17,970 nucleotides of DNA, from assembly GCA_021372535.1 (NCBI GenBank), contig JAJFUH010000167.1, positions 1 through 17,970 of the forward strand. The letters run 5' to 3'. The translations under genes were made by a program, and so were the position numbers. The notes below the pieces were generated by a model, which saw only the letters and a list, made by a program, of their open reading frames with translations, had not been told where the DNA came from and searched no databases. Origin of the DNA: a bacterium. Lineage in GTDB: Bacteria; Latescibacterota; Latescibacteria; Latescibacterales; Latescibacteraceae. Shown in pieces: positions 6,308 through 15,348 of this stretch; position 1 is the stretch's first letter; each line of letters opens with the position of its first letter.

Positions 6308-8002
6308 ATGAAACGCACCCGTATCCGAACGTACGTATCTGTACTTTTTGTCCTGATTACCGTTTTGTTGACCGTATCCTGCGGTAAAGAGACTGTTGCA
6401 CCGGCGGACATGGTTCTTCTCAACGGGAAAATCGCTACTGTCGACAAATCCTTCTCCATCGCGGAAGCGGTTGCAGTCCGCGGCGACAGGATTGTCAAGG
6501 TGGGCACCAACAACGACATCGAGCCCTATATCGGCCCGAAAACTCATCGAGTCGAATTGCAGGGAATGCTCGTTGTTCCGGGTCTTATCGATGCCCATGC
6601 GCACATGACCGACTACGGTATTTCCCTGACAAGGCTCGATTTCCGGGGCACGACAAGTTTCCGCCAGATCGCCGATATGGTCGCGGAAAAAGCGAAAACT
6701 GCCGCTCCCGGCGAATGGATCATGGGAAGGACATGGGATCAGAACGACTGGGATGTCAAGGAGCTCCCTACACACGAACTCCTTACAAAAGCAGCGCCCG
6801 ACAATCCCGTCTGGCTCACCCGCGTCGATGGTCATGCCGCCGTGGTAAACAGGAAAGCCATGGAAATCGCTGGCATCACCGCCGCAACGAAAGACCCCGA
6901 AGGCGGCGAAATCATCCGTGGGCCGAAAGGCGAGCCGACCGGCTGTTTTGTCGATAACGCGATGGGGCTCGTTGGGGAAAAAATCCCCGATCTCAATCCG
7001 GAGCAGGTGAGAAACGCCATGGCGATGGCTGCCGAGCGCTGTGTTGCAGTGGGTCTGACCGGTGTTCACGATGCGGGCGCATCACCGGAAATTATCACCA
7101 ACTATAAATATCTCATCGATCATGACCGTCTCCCGCTGCGGATTTACGCCATGCTGAGCGAACCGGGCGACAAGGATGTGACCGATTACCTCAAAACGAA
7201 CAGAGTCGACGGGTATGGGAATAACTTTCTGACCGTGCGGAGCATCAAACTTTTCATGGACGGCGCTCTCGGTTCACGGGGCGCGCTCATGTTCGAGCCC
7301 TACTCCGACCGTCCCGGCTATTACGGCCTCATGACGACAACGCCTGAACGGGTTCTGCAGATTGCACAGGCAGCGCTCAATGCCGGTTTTCAGGTATGTA
7401 CTCACGCAATCGGCGACCGTGGTATCCGCCTCGCGCTCGATGCCTACGAACAGGCTCTCAGGGAACACCCGTCGCCCGACCACCGGTTCAGGATCGAGCA
7501 TGCCCAGGTTGTCTCGCTCCGGGACATTCCTCGTTTTGCTCAACTGGGAGTCATACCATCCATGCAGCCGACCCACGCAACTTCCGACATGTACTGGGCG
7601 GAAGCACGGGTCGGTCCCGAAAGAATCAAGGGCGCCTATGCGTGGCAGAAGTTTCTCAAAACAGGCGTTGTCATCCCGTGCGGATCGGATTTCCCTGTCG
7701 AGGAGATCAATCCCATGCTCGGCATCTATGCCGCGATCACCCGTCAGGACCCGACCGGCTGGCCCGACGGCGGGTGGTATCCCGAAGAGTGCATGACACG
7801 GGAACAGGTTCTGAGGGGGTTTACGAACTGGGCGGCATACGGGGAGTTTCAGGAAGACATTCTCGGCTCCATCGAACCGGGGAAACTGGCGGACATGGTC
7901 GTGCTCACCAAAGACATTCTCACCATACCGCCGAAGGAAATTCTCACGACGGTTCCCGAGCTGACCATAGTGGGGGGAAAAATACGGTATAGCAGGCACT
8001 GA
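6308..8002 (+). CDS. YtcJ-type amidohydrolase, predicted lipoprotein
   Basis: This 564-residue metal-dependent hydrolase belongs to the amidohydrolase 3 (YtcJ-like) group, which cleaves amide-type bonds in often unknown substrates. It has a signal sequence ending in LLTVSC (Cys25), suggesting export and lipid anchoring. Visible active-site elements are H97 and H99 in DAHAHM, K314 in RSIKLFMDGALGSRGA (likely the bridging lysine position), H366 in THAIGDRG, H398 in RIEHAQ, and D461 in GSDFPVEE. The C-terminal SIEPGKLADMVVL closes the beta domain. AGGGA lies nine bases upstream of the ATG. It is transcribed away from the SIS-like lipoprotein gene and towards the kinase gene. The family call is strong. 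Export is probable, though the lipobox has Thr at -3 rather than Leu. The substrate is unknown. Confidence 0.88.
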   Translation: MKRTRIRTYVSVLFVLITVLLTVSCGKETVAPADMVLLNGKIATVDKSFSIAEAVAVRGDRIVKVGTNNDIEPYIGPKTHRVELQGMLVVPGLIDAHAHMTDYGISLTRLDFRGTTSFRQIADMVAEKAKTAAPGEWIMGRTWDQNDWDVKELPTHELLTKAAPDNPVWLTRVDGHAAVVNRKAMEIAGITAATKDPEGGEIIRGPKGEPTGCFVDNAMGLVGEKIPDLNPEQVRNAMAMAAERCVAVGLTGVHDAGASPEIITNYKYLIDHDRLPLRIYAMLSEPGDKDVTDYLKTNRVDGYGNNFLTVRSIKLFMDGALGSRGALMFEPYSDRPGYYGLMTTTPERVLQIAQAALNAGFQVCTHAIGDRGIRLALDAYEQALREHPSPDHRFRIEHAQVVSLRDIPRFAQLGVIPSMQPTHATSDMYWAEARVGPERIKGAYAWQKFLKTGVVIPCGSDFPVEEINPMLGIYAAITRQDPTGWPDGGWYPEECMTREQVLRGFTNWAAYGEFQEDILGSIEPGKLADMVVLTKDILTIPPKEILTTVPELTIVGGKIRYSRH

Positions 8003-8047
8003 TCCGGCCGTGTCAGGCATTTCCGGATACGATATGGATTCGGGGAA

Positions 8048-8078
8048 CCCGGCCCGCAGGATGACTGCGGGTACCGGG
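8048..8078. terminator. Strong hairpin between convergent genes
   Basis: CCCGG (8048-8052) plus CCCGCAG (8053-8059) pair with CTGCGGG (8065-8071) plus CCGGG (8074-8078), giving a 12-bp stem with a two-base TA bulge and the loop GATGA. It sits midway between the stop codons of two convergent genes. Neither side has a T tract, so it could be a bidirectional terminator or an RNA-stabilising hairpin. Confidence 0.45.
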
Positions 8079-8095
8079 AAATTGAAAAGCCACGG

Positions 8096-9232
8096 TCAGG
8101 GGTGAACCGCAGAGTCATCCGCCTGCGCGAACGGCAGGATGAAAGAAAACCGGCTCCCCTTCCCTTTTTCGCTTTCCACCCACACCCGGCCTCCATGCTG
8201 ATCGATAAAGCGCTTCACGATCGAAAGACCGAGCCCGACGCCTCCGTATTTATGCGGAGCGGATTCCTCGCCCTGTACGAAATCGCCAAATATCGTTTCA
8301 ATATCGTTTTCGGCAATACCTATCCCCGTATCCCAGACGCATACTCTGAGATACGACTCGTCCCTTCCGACTTCTATGCCCATTCTGCCGCCATCGGGAG
8401 TGAACTTCACCGCGTTGGTGAGGAGATTGTAGATGACCTGCTTCAGCTTACGCTCATCGGCGGTAATCGAATAGACATTGTCTGCCATGGTACAGGACAG
8501 CTCGATATGTTTTACGATCGTCCGCTCGCGGATAATTGTCAGGCAGTTTTCCACAAGGGTATGGAGATTGACCTTCGAGAGTTTCAGGGGGCTGTATCCC
8601 GCTTCCATCTGGGAAATATCGAGGATATCGTCGATCAATGACAGAAGGTGCTCGCTTCCGCCCCTGATGTCCTTTATATACTCCTCCTGCTGATCGTTGA
8701 GATCGCCGAAAAATTTCCTGAGCAGGATATCGGATGCCGCAATAATGGAATTGAGCGGATTACGGAGTTCGTGACTCATCGCGGAGAGAAAAACCGATTG
8801 CGGCCTGACAGCGAATTCCGGAGAACTTTCGGCCTTGTCCGGCCCGTGGCTTTCTCCCGAAGCGGGTTTCGGGCGGGAAATATCGACAAGACCGATCACC
8901 ATGCCGTTAGTGTCACGGAGCGGAATTTTTGTGAACAGCAATGTCTCTTTCCCCCGTGATGTTTCAGAGGTCCTCTCCTGCCGGTAGACCGGTATGCCCG
9001 TTTCCATAACCTTCCTGTCATCTTCGTCCATCTGTCGCCCCGGAGGACCGGGTAGCAGCTCGGAGAACGTTTTCCCGATGACATCTTCAGCGGCTTTCCC
9101 GGCAAACAGTTCCATTCCCTTCACGTTGACAGCTTCGAGGCGGCCATCCCTGTCTTTTACATATATCCTGTCCGGAAGGGCATCGAATACATTCCGTAAA
9201 AGGTTTTTGCCTGTTTCGTTATTTTCACTCAT
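8096..9232 (-). CDS. Soluble PAS-domain sensor histidine kinase
   Basis: The 378-residue protein carries one PAS domain (about 12-118, starting [20 protein letters not shown]). A HisKA segment follows with phosphoacceptor H154 in [12 protein letters not shown]. The catalytic ATPase domain has N273 in [16 protein letters not shown] (301-306) and GVGLGLS (331-337). It has no membrane segment, so it should sense a cytoplasmic signal or bind one through PAS. All kinase motifs are intact. No response regulator or receiver domain is in the window, so its partner is unknown. No clear ribosome site precedes the ATG, but no better start is apparent. The MITE-like element at 9500-9649 lies in its upstream region. 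The family call is confident. Confidence 0.9.
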   Translation of the reverse strand: MSENNETGKNLLRNVFDALPDRIYVKDRDGRLEAVNVKGMELFAGKAAEDVIGKTFSELLPGPPGRQMDEDDRKVMETGIPVYRQERTSETSRGKETLLFTKIPLRDTNGMVIGLVDISRPKPASGESHGPDKAESSPEFAVRPQSVFLSAMSHELRNPLNSIIAASDILLRKFFGDLNDQQEEYIKDIRGGSEHLLSLIDDILDISQMEAGYSPLKLSKVNLHTLVENCLTIIRERTIVKHIELSCTMADNVYSITADERKLKQVIYNLLTNAVKFTPDGGRMGIEVGRDESYLRVCVWDTGIGIAENDIETIFGDFVQGEESAPHKYGGVGLGLSIVKRFIDQHGGRVWVESEKGKGSRFSFILPFAQADDSAVHP

Positions 9233-9499
9233 ACGGTGAAAGTCTCACATATGGTTATACAGTCATCGTGCTCAAGTATTATACGGTAAAATATAATAAA
9301 AAACACGGCAATAAGATGAGTAGTTTTATGTGGCTATATCCTTGCCCCCGTGCTATCTGATAGAGAGGGGGCGGGGGGTGAGTCAATCGGTGATGGAATG
9401 GGTATAACCCGGATTATTCGTTAAAATATTTCCCCACAAAGGCACAAAGAGACATAATAAATTATTAATATTATCTTTAATGACCATTAATAGTCGTAA

Positions 9500-9649
9500 T
9501 TTAAAAGCGTGGTAAAAAACTCTACATGTCTGAATTTTGGCTGTCAAGGGTCGGCACGAAGTGCCGATTTACATGCCCTTGACAGCAACAAAACAATACA
9601 TTTCATTATCGGGCGTGGGAAAAAGACACTTTTTCACCGCCCTCTTAAA
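9500..9649 (+). mobile_element. MITE-like palindromic element, copy 3 (150 bp)
   Basis: The left end (9500-9520) begins TTTAAAAGCGTGGTAAAAAA and the inverted right end (9629-9649) begins TTTAAGAGGGCGGTGAAAAA; 16 of 21 positions agree, as expected for terminal inverted repeats. The same 11-bp stem as copy 2 is present, GCTGTCAAGGG (9540-9550) with CCCTTGACAGC (9576-9586). It encloses TCGGCAC-GAA-GTGCCGA (9551-9567). Copy 3 lacks the extra CCCCGA hairpin of copy 2. The right hairpin has changed sequence (GGGCG and CGCCC arms) yet still pairs. Confidence 0.6.
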
Positions 9650-9661
9650 AAGATATAAAAC

Positions 9662-9681
9662 AAATCCGCGTAAATCCGCGT
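9662..9681. repeat. Tandem 10-mer AAATCCGCGT x2
   Basis: Two perfect head-to-tail copies of AAATCCGCGT lie just right of the MITE-like element. No function is evident. With only two units this may be a remnant of a dispersed intergenic repeat. Confidence 0.6.
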
Positions 9682-9755
9682 TCTATTAAAACTTGTGAGT
9701 GCAAAAGGGGGTCACCACCGCTTCAAATCCCGGGTTGTATCAGAACACCGATGGT

Positions 9756-12700
9756 TCAAATACTTTTTCCGGATTTACTGAATTTCCGGAGAAGCGGAGT
9801 GGCGGATGACCAGTGCATGATGAGCGGGATGACGAACAGGTTGACGAAAATCGCGAAGGTAAGGCCTCCCATGATGGATATGGCCATGTTCTGGATGATC
9901 TGAGTGCCGGTTCCCAATGCTAACGCTACCGGCAAAAGGGCAAATACATTGGCAAACATGGTCATCATGATCGGCCTGAACCGGGTTTGGACCGCGCGCA
10001 GCATGGCTTCATTTTCAGTATTACCGCTTTTCTGCTGAATTAAACAGTAATCGAATATCAGGATGTTATTGTTGATGACGATGCTCAACACAATCAGCAT
10101 TCCCATGAACGCGGTGATGTCGAGCGGCTTTCCGGTCACCAGAAGTCCCGAGAATACCCCGAGGAGTGTCAACACGAGGCCGATGAGGGTGATGAACGAC
10201 ATCCGCAGGCTCCCGAACTGGAAGAGGAGTGCGGTGAACATGATCATAATGGACAGAAACACCACGAGCACCATTTCACGGAAAGAATTCTGCTGTTCAC
10301 GGTAAAATCCGGCGATTTCGGGTGTGATGTCGCTCGGTATGTCGAGGCCGCTCAGGGCCTCGCGGACTTTCTCGACAGCGAGCGTCATGTCGTTCCCCCT
10401 GAACCGGACGGATACGATGGATACCGGTGACAGATCATAGTGGGTGATTTCCGGCACATTCTCGGCAATGGCCACATCGGCCACATACCGCAGGGGGATA
10501 TATTTACCGGTGTTCGGCGAATACACAGTCAGGGAGTTACGCAAAAACTCGATCGGGTCACGGTCCGGGGGTTCCATAATCACCCGCATTCCCAGAATAA
10601 CCTCCCCTTTGATGACATCGCCGATCACGGTTCCCCAGTAATGGGCGTTTATCTGAGTGGTGAGCGCATCGATGTTGATACCGTAGACCGCTTCGGCGTC
10701 CGGTTTAAGTTTCACACCGATATATGGCGAAGCATAGGCTGTCTGGAGATTCACCTCTTCCAGTTCCTTGATTTCCCGCAGTGTATCGCGAACTTTTCCG
10801 CCCCAGGCGATCAGGGTATCCGGATCGGAACCATACAGGATGACAGTTATGGGGGATTCTTCGCCGAGGATATCCCCCAGCCGGTCCTCGAGCACCATCG
10901 GTATGTCGAATTCGAGGAAATTCGGATAACGGGTGCTGATGCGGGCGAAGAGTTCGTCGCGGACTTCGTAGATGGAGCGGTCCCGTCCCTTTTTCAGGGT
11001 GACCAGGAAATCGGCCACATTGGGCTGCACAGAGATATGCCCCAGGGTATTGCCGACCCTGAGAGTCCATCCCTGAACTTCCGGGACACTGTCGATGATA
11101 TCGCCTATATCACGGAATTCGCGAAAACTCTCGGCCAGAGACGTTCCGGAGGGCAGCGCGATATCGACAACGAAATTCCCTTCGTCCCATTTCGGCAGGA
11201 ATGTGGCGGGCAGATTCCGGTAGAGGATGAAGCCGAGCAGGAAACCGGCCAGCACTATGGGCACCGCTATCCATGACCGGGAGGTGGCGCGATTGAGGAA
11301 TCCCGTATACCGCTCGGCGAGAGTATCCAGCCACCGGGCTTTTTCTTCCGTGGGTTTCTCGGGGAGCGCGATGTAAGCGATCACCGGCGTCATGAAAATC
11401 GCGAGAATCTGGGAAATGATATAGGTAGAGATGAGCACGAACGCCAGTTGCTTGAAGAAAACGCCGACCACGCCGGTCAGCAGGAGCAAAGGGAGAAAAA
11501 TGGAAATGGAAATGAGGGTTGCCGCGGTCATGATGGGGAGGATTTCCCGCGAACCATCGATCACCGCTTTCAGTTTGACACCGGTTTTACGGTAGTGCCG
11601 TTCGATGTTCTCGATGACGATGACAAGATGGTCGATGAGTCCACCGACCGCGGCGGCCATTCCTCCCAGAGAGAAAATGTTGAAATCGTAGCCGGCGATC
11701 CTGATGCCGATGATGGTCACAAAGAAGATCACCGGAACGATGAACACGAGAAATATCGAAAGCCGTGCTTTCCGGAGAAACAGGAATACGATCAGCGAGG
11801 AGATGATGGTCCCCAGAAGAATGGCTTCGGCCACGCTCCGGATGGCTTCACCAATAAACGAGGTTTCATCGTAGTACTTCCGTATCTCCATCTTCTTCGG
11901 GAGGAGCGTCTTGTTGAATTCGGCGATTTTACGGTCTACTTCCCGTACCGTGACCCGGCTGTTTCCGTTGGGCTGACGGAGGATATTGAATACAACCGCG
12001 TTCTCAAATCCGCTGGCCGCGGTCAGGTTGGTCGTCGGTTCGTGATCTTCGATAGTCAGGGCGATATCCGCCAGCTCGACATATTTTCCGTCCGGCAGCG
12101 GAATTTTGAGGAGGGGGATTTCGTCGATGCTCTCCGGTTTCTGCATGAGGGAGACCACATACTGCTTGCCGTAATCCTCGATCAGTCCCATAAAATCGAT
12201 AACGTCCTGTTCCTCCAGAAACCGGACCACGTCATCGATGGCGAGATGGTATCCCTGGAGCTTGTCGGGATTAAGAACAATCTTATATTCCGTGTACTGA
12301 GGCGCCCGAATTTCCACATCGTAAATGCCGCGGATTGAGAGAAGAACCGGCCGGAGTTGATAGTAGAGCTCCTCGGTCAGACGGTTCCGCGGCAGGGTTT
12401 CCGAACCGATGGCGTACATGGCGATGGGGAACCGTGACGGTGTGGCCTGCAGAATCGAAACCCGGGCTTCGGGCGGCAGTTCGTTCCCGATTTCGGCCAT
12501 TCTCGCCTGCACCGACTGGTAGGCGATATACGGGTCGGTCTTCCAGTCGAAGTATACATTGATCTCGACCGAGCCGACCGATGTGGAAGATATCACCCGT
12601 TCCGCGCCCTGAACCGTTTTAATGCTCTCCTCGGTGGGCTTGGTGACCTGAAAGAGCATCTGCCTGATGGGAGCGAATCCGTTTTCGATGGTGATCTGCA

Positions 12701-12839
12701 CACGGGGGAAGAACACATTGGGGAATACACCCTGCGTGATGGTGCCCGAGAGAATAATTCCGACAAATGCAAGGATGCAGACCAGGAAGAATATAGCGAT
12801 CTTGTTTTTGAGCAGATACAGGAAAAAGGAATCTTTCAT
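9756..12839 (-). CDS. RND-family efflux pump (AcrB/MdtB-like inner membrane transporter)
   Basis: The 1027-residue protein is the proton-driven pump of a tripartite envelope efflux system. It has the RND layout: TM1 (about 13-33), a large periplasmic loop, a TM block at about 335-495, a second periplasmic loop and a TM block at about 855-1010. The TM4 relay region reads GGLIDHLVIVIENIER (400-414): the first Asp of the classical DD pair is D403, but the second is H404. The AcrB Lys940 position in TM10 is N923 (VINNNILIFDY); Asn there is common in related pumps. The central segment LEFDIPMVLEDRLGDILGE has an HME-like flavour. It overlaps the adaptor gene by ATGA and has no ribosome site of its own, so translation is probably coupled. 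Substrate is unknown. Confidence 0.93.
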   Translation of the reverse strand: MKDSFFLYLLKNKIAIFFLVCILAFVGIILSGTITQGVFPNVFFPRVQITIENGFAPIRQMLFQVTKPTEESIKTVQGAERVISSTSVGSVEINVYFDWKTDPYIAYQSVQARMAEIGNELPPEARVSILQATPSRFPIAMYAIGSETLPRNRLTEELYYQLRPVLLSIRGIYDVEIRAPQYTEYKIVLNPDKLQGYHLAIDDVVRFLEEQDVIDFMGLIEDYGKQYVVSLMQKPESIDEIPLLKIPLPDGKYVELADIALTIEDHEPTTNLTAASGFENAVVFNILRQPNGNSRVTVREVDRKIAEFNKTLLPKKMEIRKYYDETSFIGEAIRSVAEAILLGTIISSLIVFLFLRKARLSIFLVFIVPVIFFVTIIGIRIAGYDFNIFSLGGMAAAVGGLIDHLVIVIENIERHYRKTGVKLKAVIDGSREILPIMTAATLISISIFLPLLLLTGVVGVFFKQLAFVLISTYIISQILAIFMTPVIAYIALPEKPTEEKARWLDTLAERYTGFLNRATSRSWIAVPIVLAGFLLGFILYRNLPATFLPKWDEGNFVVDIALPSGTSLAESFREFRDIGDIIDSVPEVQGWTLRVGNTLGHISVQPNVADFLVTLKKGRDRSIYEVRDELFARISTRYPNFLEFDIPMVLEDRLGDILGEESPITVILYGSDPDTLIAWGGKVRDTLREIKELEEVNLQTAYASPYIGVKLKPDAEAVYGINIDALTTQINAHYWGTVIGDVIKGEVILGMRVIMEPPDRDPIEFLRNSLTVYSPNTGKYIPLRYVADVAIAENVPEITHYDLSPVSIVSVRFRGNDMTLAVEKVREALSGLDIPSDITPEIAGFYREQQNSFREMVLVVFLSIMIMFTALLFQFGSLRMSFITLIGLVLTLLGVFSGLLVTGKPLDITAFMGMLIVLSIVINNNILIFDYCLIQQKSGNTENEAMLRAVQTRFRPIMMTMFANVFALLPVALALGTGTQIIQNMAISIMGGLTFAIFVNLFVIPLIMHWSSATPLLRKFSKSGKSI

Positions 12840-13900
12840 CTTACCGCCACATTCATCTGATCGGATAGAAGATAAGCATTTTCAACAACCAGGGCATCGT
12901 CCGGCCCCAGATCATTCCGTATCACCACCCGGTCGAGATAATCCTTGATAGCCGTTATCGTTTTCTTGTAGGCGACATCGTTCCTGACCACAAAGACAAC
13001 CGGTTTCCCCTCATCAAGCACAACGGCGGATTTGGGGATAATGAGCCCCGCCACTTCGGTGAGCCTGAAGGTCACTTTTACCTCGAGATTCACGGGAATC
13101 GGCTTATTGGGGGATACTATCGCCCCGATGAGGTTTGCATCGGCATCGGGAAAAATGGACAGAACCCTGCCGGAAACGGTCATGCTGTTGCATGAAATAT
13201 TCACCGGGTCACCCGGAACAGGAAGAATCGCCTGGTCGAAGGGAATGAATACCTTGATCAGTTCGTCCTCGAGCGATATGATTTCAGCCACCGTCTGCCC
13301 ATAGGTCACATAGCTCTGCTCCGGCAGGATATCGGAGATATATCCTTCCCTGCCGGCGACGATACGGTAATTATCTTCCCTCATCCTGAGCCGTTCATAG
13401 ACGATTTCCTGATCGCGCACTTCCGTTCTGAGGGCATTCAACTCCTGTTTCATGGAGATGAGATCGCGTTCCGAGAGTATCCCCAGAGTGAGCATCTCAC
13501 CGGCCGAACTCACTTTTTTCTCCAGTTCATCGAGTGTTGTTCTGCTGGTCTGCAGTTTGTCCCGTTGAATCGCAAGTTCACGGTCGAGTTCGCTGTTTTC
13601 CAGAAGCGCTATCGTCTGCCCCTGTTTCACCCGTTCTCCAACCGCCACAGAAACCGTCCTGATTTTCCCTTCCGAAAGCGCGGCAGCCGATATGCTTTTT
13701 TTCGCGATCACTCTGCCCTGTGCGGTGAATTCGAGGGAATCGGAAATTCCGACAGGATGGGTTACCCTGACCTCCACCCGTATTTCCGGCGATGCAGCTT
13801 CTTCAGCCGTTTCGCTTCCCGGAAAAAGCTTCCCGGCAAGGAATATGACGGCGATGACTGCCAGAACCGCTCCGCCTCCGATGATCAGTCTTTTATTCAA
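12836..13900 (-). CDS. RND periplasmic adaptor (membrane fusion protein, HlyD/AcrA type)
   Basis: This 354-residue adaptor links the RND pump to the outer membrane channel. An N-terminal hydrophobic anchor (residues 5-24) has no lipobox cysteine. Two lipoyl-like halves, GKIRTVSVAVGERVKQGQTI (78-97) and GREGYISDILPEQSYVTYGQ (183-202), flank a hairpin coiled coil (about 103-176). Beta-barrel and membrane-proximal regions follow. The start is a TTG inside a TTGA overlap with the channel gene stop; AAGGAG lies ten bases upstream and no better ATG is nearby. The 3' end overlaps the pump gene by ATGA. Length is typical. Confident at family level; the pump substrate is unknown. Confidence 0.9.
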   Translation of the reverse strand: MNKRLIIGGGAVLAVIAVIFLAGKLFPGSETAEEAASPEIRVEVRVTHPVGISDSLEFTAQGRVIAKKSISAAALSEGKIRTVSVAVGERVKQGQTIALLENSELDRELAIQRDKLQTSRTTLDELEKKVSSAGEMLTLGILSERDLISMKQELNALRTEVRDQEIVYERLRMREDNYRIVAGREGYISDILPEQSYVTYGQTVAEIISLEDELIKVFIPFDQAILPVPGDPVNISCNSMTVSGRVLSIFPDADANLIGAIVSPNKPIPVNLEVKVTFRLTEVAGLIIPKSAVVLDEGKPVVFVVRNDVAYKKTITAIKDYLDRVVIRNDLGPDDALVVENAYLLSDQMNVAVR

Positions 13901-15123
13901 AAGTAGATATCTCCTTGTGAAAGGTGGGAGAGGTACTGATTGGTCTGATGATACCTGGAAAATGTGGTGATATAGTCTTCGCGGATCGTTATGTCTTCCC
14001 TGAACGCATCGAAAAGAGCGATGAAATCCACAAACCGCTTCTTATAACCGGCGGTCAGTTTTTCAAGATTGTCTGCGGACAGGTCACGGGCTACCCTCAG
14101 ATTCTCCAGCATTTCCCGCTGTGCGTTCATTTCCCGGATAGTGTTCAGGTATAGTGACATGTATTGCGAACGGGCTGTCTCAGCTTCGCTCTCGATGCTT
14201 TTCATCCGTGCCCGGGAGGAGGCGATTCGAAATCCGCGACCGCCATCCAGCAGCTTGAATCTGAGATTCGCCGACACCACCTTCTGATCGCCTGTGCTCT
14301 CCGGCTCGTTGTTCTGAATAAGCGATCCCCCGACCTGGAGATCGGGAAAACGGCTCCAGTTCTCTTTTCGAATATCGAGTTCAACCTGTTTCTTTTCAAG
14401 ATCGTAGACAGCGAGCTCCGGGGTGTGTGCAAGTAAATCATCCACCGTCACCTGGGTATTTCCGGTCAAAACGTCCTCTTCCACAGTGATGTCTGTCAGG
14501 CCGGTCAGCATGCGAAGCGTCTCTTTCAGGCGCGCGATTTCCATCTTATCCGAGAGGAGAGAGTTCTGACGGCTCAGTTTCTCGATTGTCCACCGGTTGA
14601 TCTCGGAAGCGGGAAAAACGCCGTTTTCAACTCCCGTATCGACCAGGAGAATGTTCTTGTCTATCCACTCCAGGCTTTCCTCATGAACGGCGAGCAGCCG
14701 GGTGTTCATCAAAAGAGCGAAATACGCCTCGGCGACATCGGAGAATATCCTTTTTTTCTCGACATCTGAGAGAGATTTGTTTTTTTGTATCTCGTACCCG
14801 GTGATACCCCGGTCCAATCCCTTTTTGTTGAATATATCGATGGTGTCGAATATGCTCATATCGTTGTTTGGATATGCTCCAAAGTTCCGTGTATCGAGGT
14901 TGTAATAGTTGGCTTCCACATCGACATCCAGCACCCGCTGCCATCCCAGACCGGTACGTTCGCTTTTAAGAGACTGTTCTTTGTACTCGTAGGATCGGAG
15001 CGACGGGAAATACCGAATCGCGCTCTGATAGAGAGACATCAGGGTGTCGGCCTCGGCAGGCCGGGGCAGTGAAAGAGCGAAACCACATACAACGAGCAAG
15101 AGGGCGGTCATGAGTTTTTTCAT
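13897..15123 (-). CDS. TolC-family outer membrane efflux channel
   Basis: This 408-residue channel protein is first in the efflux operon. From ATG at 15123 it has a signal peptide (MKKLMTALLLVVCG, cleavage after AEA at residue 25). The long helical domains typical of TolC proteins follow, including SDVAEAYFALLMNTRLLAV in the first repeat and SLYLNTIREMNAQREMLENL in the second. An upstream in-frame ATG at 15192 would add 23 mostly polar residues before the signal peptide, so I prefer 15123. Neither start has a clear ribosome site, which leaves the choice open. The stop overlaps the adaptor start by TTGA. The family call is firm from length, helix pattern and operon position. Confidence 0.87.
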   Translation of the reverse strand: MKKLMTALLLVVCGFALSLPRPAEADTLMSLYQSAIRYFPSLRSYEYKEQSLKSERTGLGWQRVLDVDVEANYYNLDTRNFGAYPNNDMSIFDTIDIFNKKGLDRGITGYEIQKNKSLSDVEKKRIFSDVAEAYFALLMNTRLLAVHEESLEWIDKNILLVDTGVENGVFPASEINRWTIEKLSRQNSLLSDKMEIARLKETLRMLTGLTDITVEEDVLTGNTQVTVDDLLAHTPELAVYDLEKKQVELDIRKENWSRFPDLQVGGSLIQNNEPESTGDQKVVSANLRFKLLDGGRGFRIASSRARMKSIESEAETARSQYMSLYLNTIREMNAQREMLENLRVARDLSADNLEKLTAGYKKRFVDFIALFDAFREDITIREDYITTFSRYHQTNQYLSHLSQGDIYF

Positions 15124-15202
15124 TGGACCATGTTCGGGACTATAATCAAAGAATCCATGATTCCACATCAATAGTGTCCGGTTAAATTTCATTTCAATCT
15201 GT

Positions 15203-15232
15203 ATAATGTATTGAAAACGCTCTGGATTTCAA
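15203..15232 (-). promoter_or_regulatory. Possible promoter of the efflux operon
   Basis: On the minus strand, TTGAAA (15227-15232) and CATTAT (15203-15208) are 18 bases apart. Transcription would begin near 15197, giving a leader of about 70 bases to the ATG at 15123, or an almost leaderless message from 15192. No operator is recognisable. Confidence 0.3.
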
Positions 15233-15278
15233 TGAATCTACACAATGCTTGATGTACTATCGCTTATTATTTACAACA

Positions 15279-15318
15279 GCCCCCTTCGGCGCTTACGCGC
15301 CTGTTTCCCCCGGGGGGC
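15279..15318. repeat. Nested C/G-rich palindrome
   Basis: GCCCCC (15279-15284) pairs with GGGGGC (15313-15318). It encloses GGCGC-TTAC-GCGCC (15288-15301) and a CCCCC run. It belongs to the same loose class as the palindromes at 5749-5858 and 9344-9372. Confidence 0.6.
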
Positions 15319-15348
15319 AACATATTGTTGTGCTTGCAGTTATGTCCT

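Larger units (their letters stand above)
9233..9755. other. Intergenic region with repeats, no gene seen
   Basis: Between the kinase start and the RND pump stop I see no coding signal. The region contains a palindrome (GCCCCC at 9344-9349 with GGGGGC at 9367-9372, enclosing CTATC-T-GATAG), a CCACAAAGGCACAAAG motif near 9434-9449, the MITE-like element (9500-9649) and a tandem 10-mer (9662-9681). Confidence 0.65.

Noticed and set aside
6290-7069. 259-codon minus-strand open frame
   Set aside because: It is antisense to the amidohydrolase N-terminal half, with no ribosome site or domain signal.
7274-8020. 248-codon minus-strand open frame
   Set aside because: It overlaps the well-supported amidohydrolase gene on the other strand and shows no motif.
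10440-11276. 278-codon plus-strand open frame
   Set aside because: It is an antisense shadow of the RND pump gene with no ribosome site or family features.
11448-12338. 296-codon plus-strand open frame
   Set aside because: It is antisense to the RND pump; the acidic, low-complexity composition is typical of mirror frames of membrane proteins.
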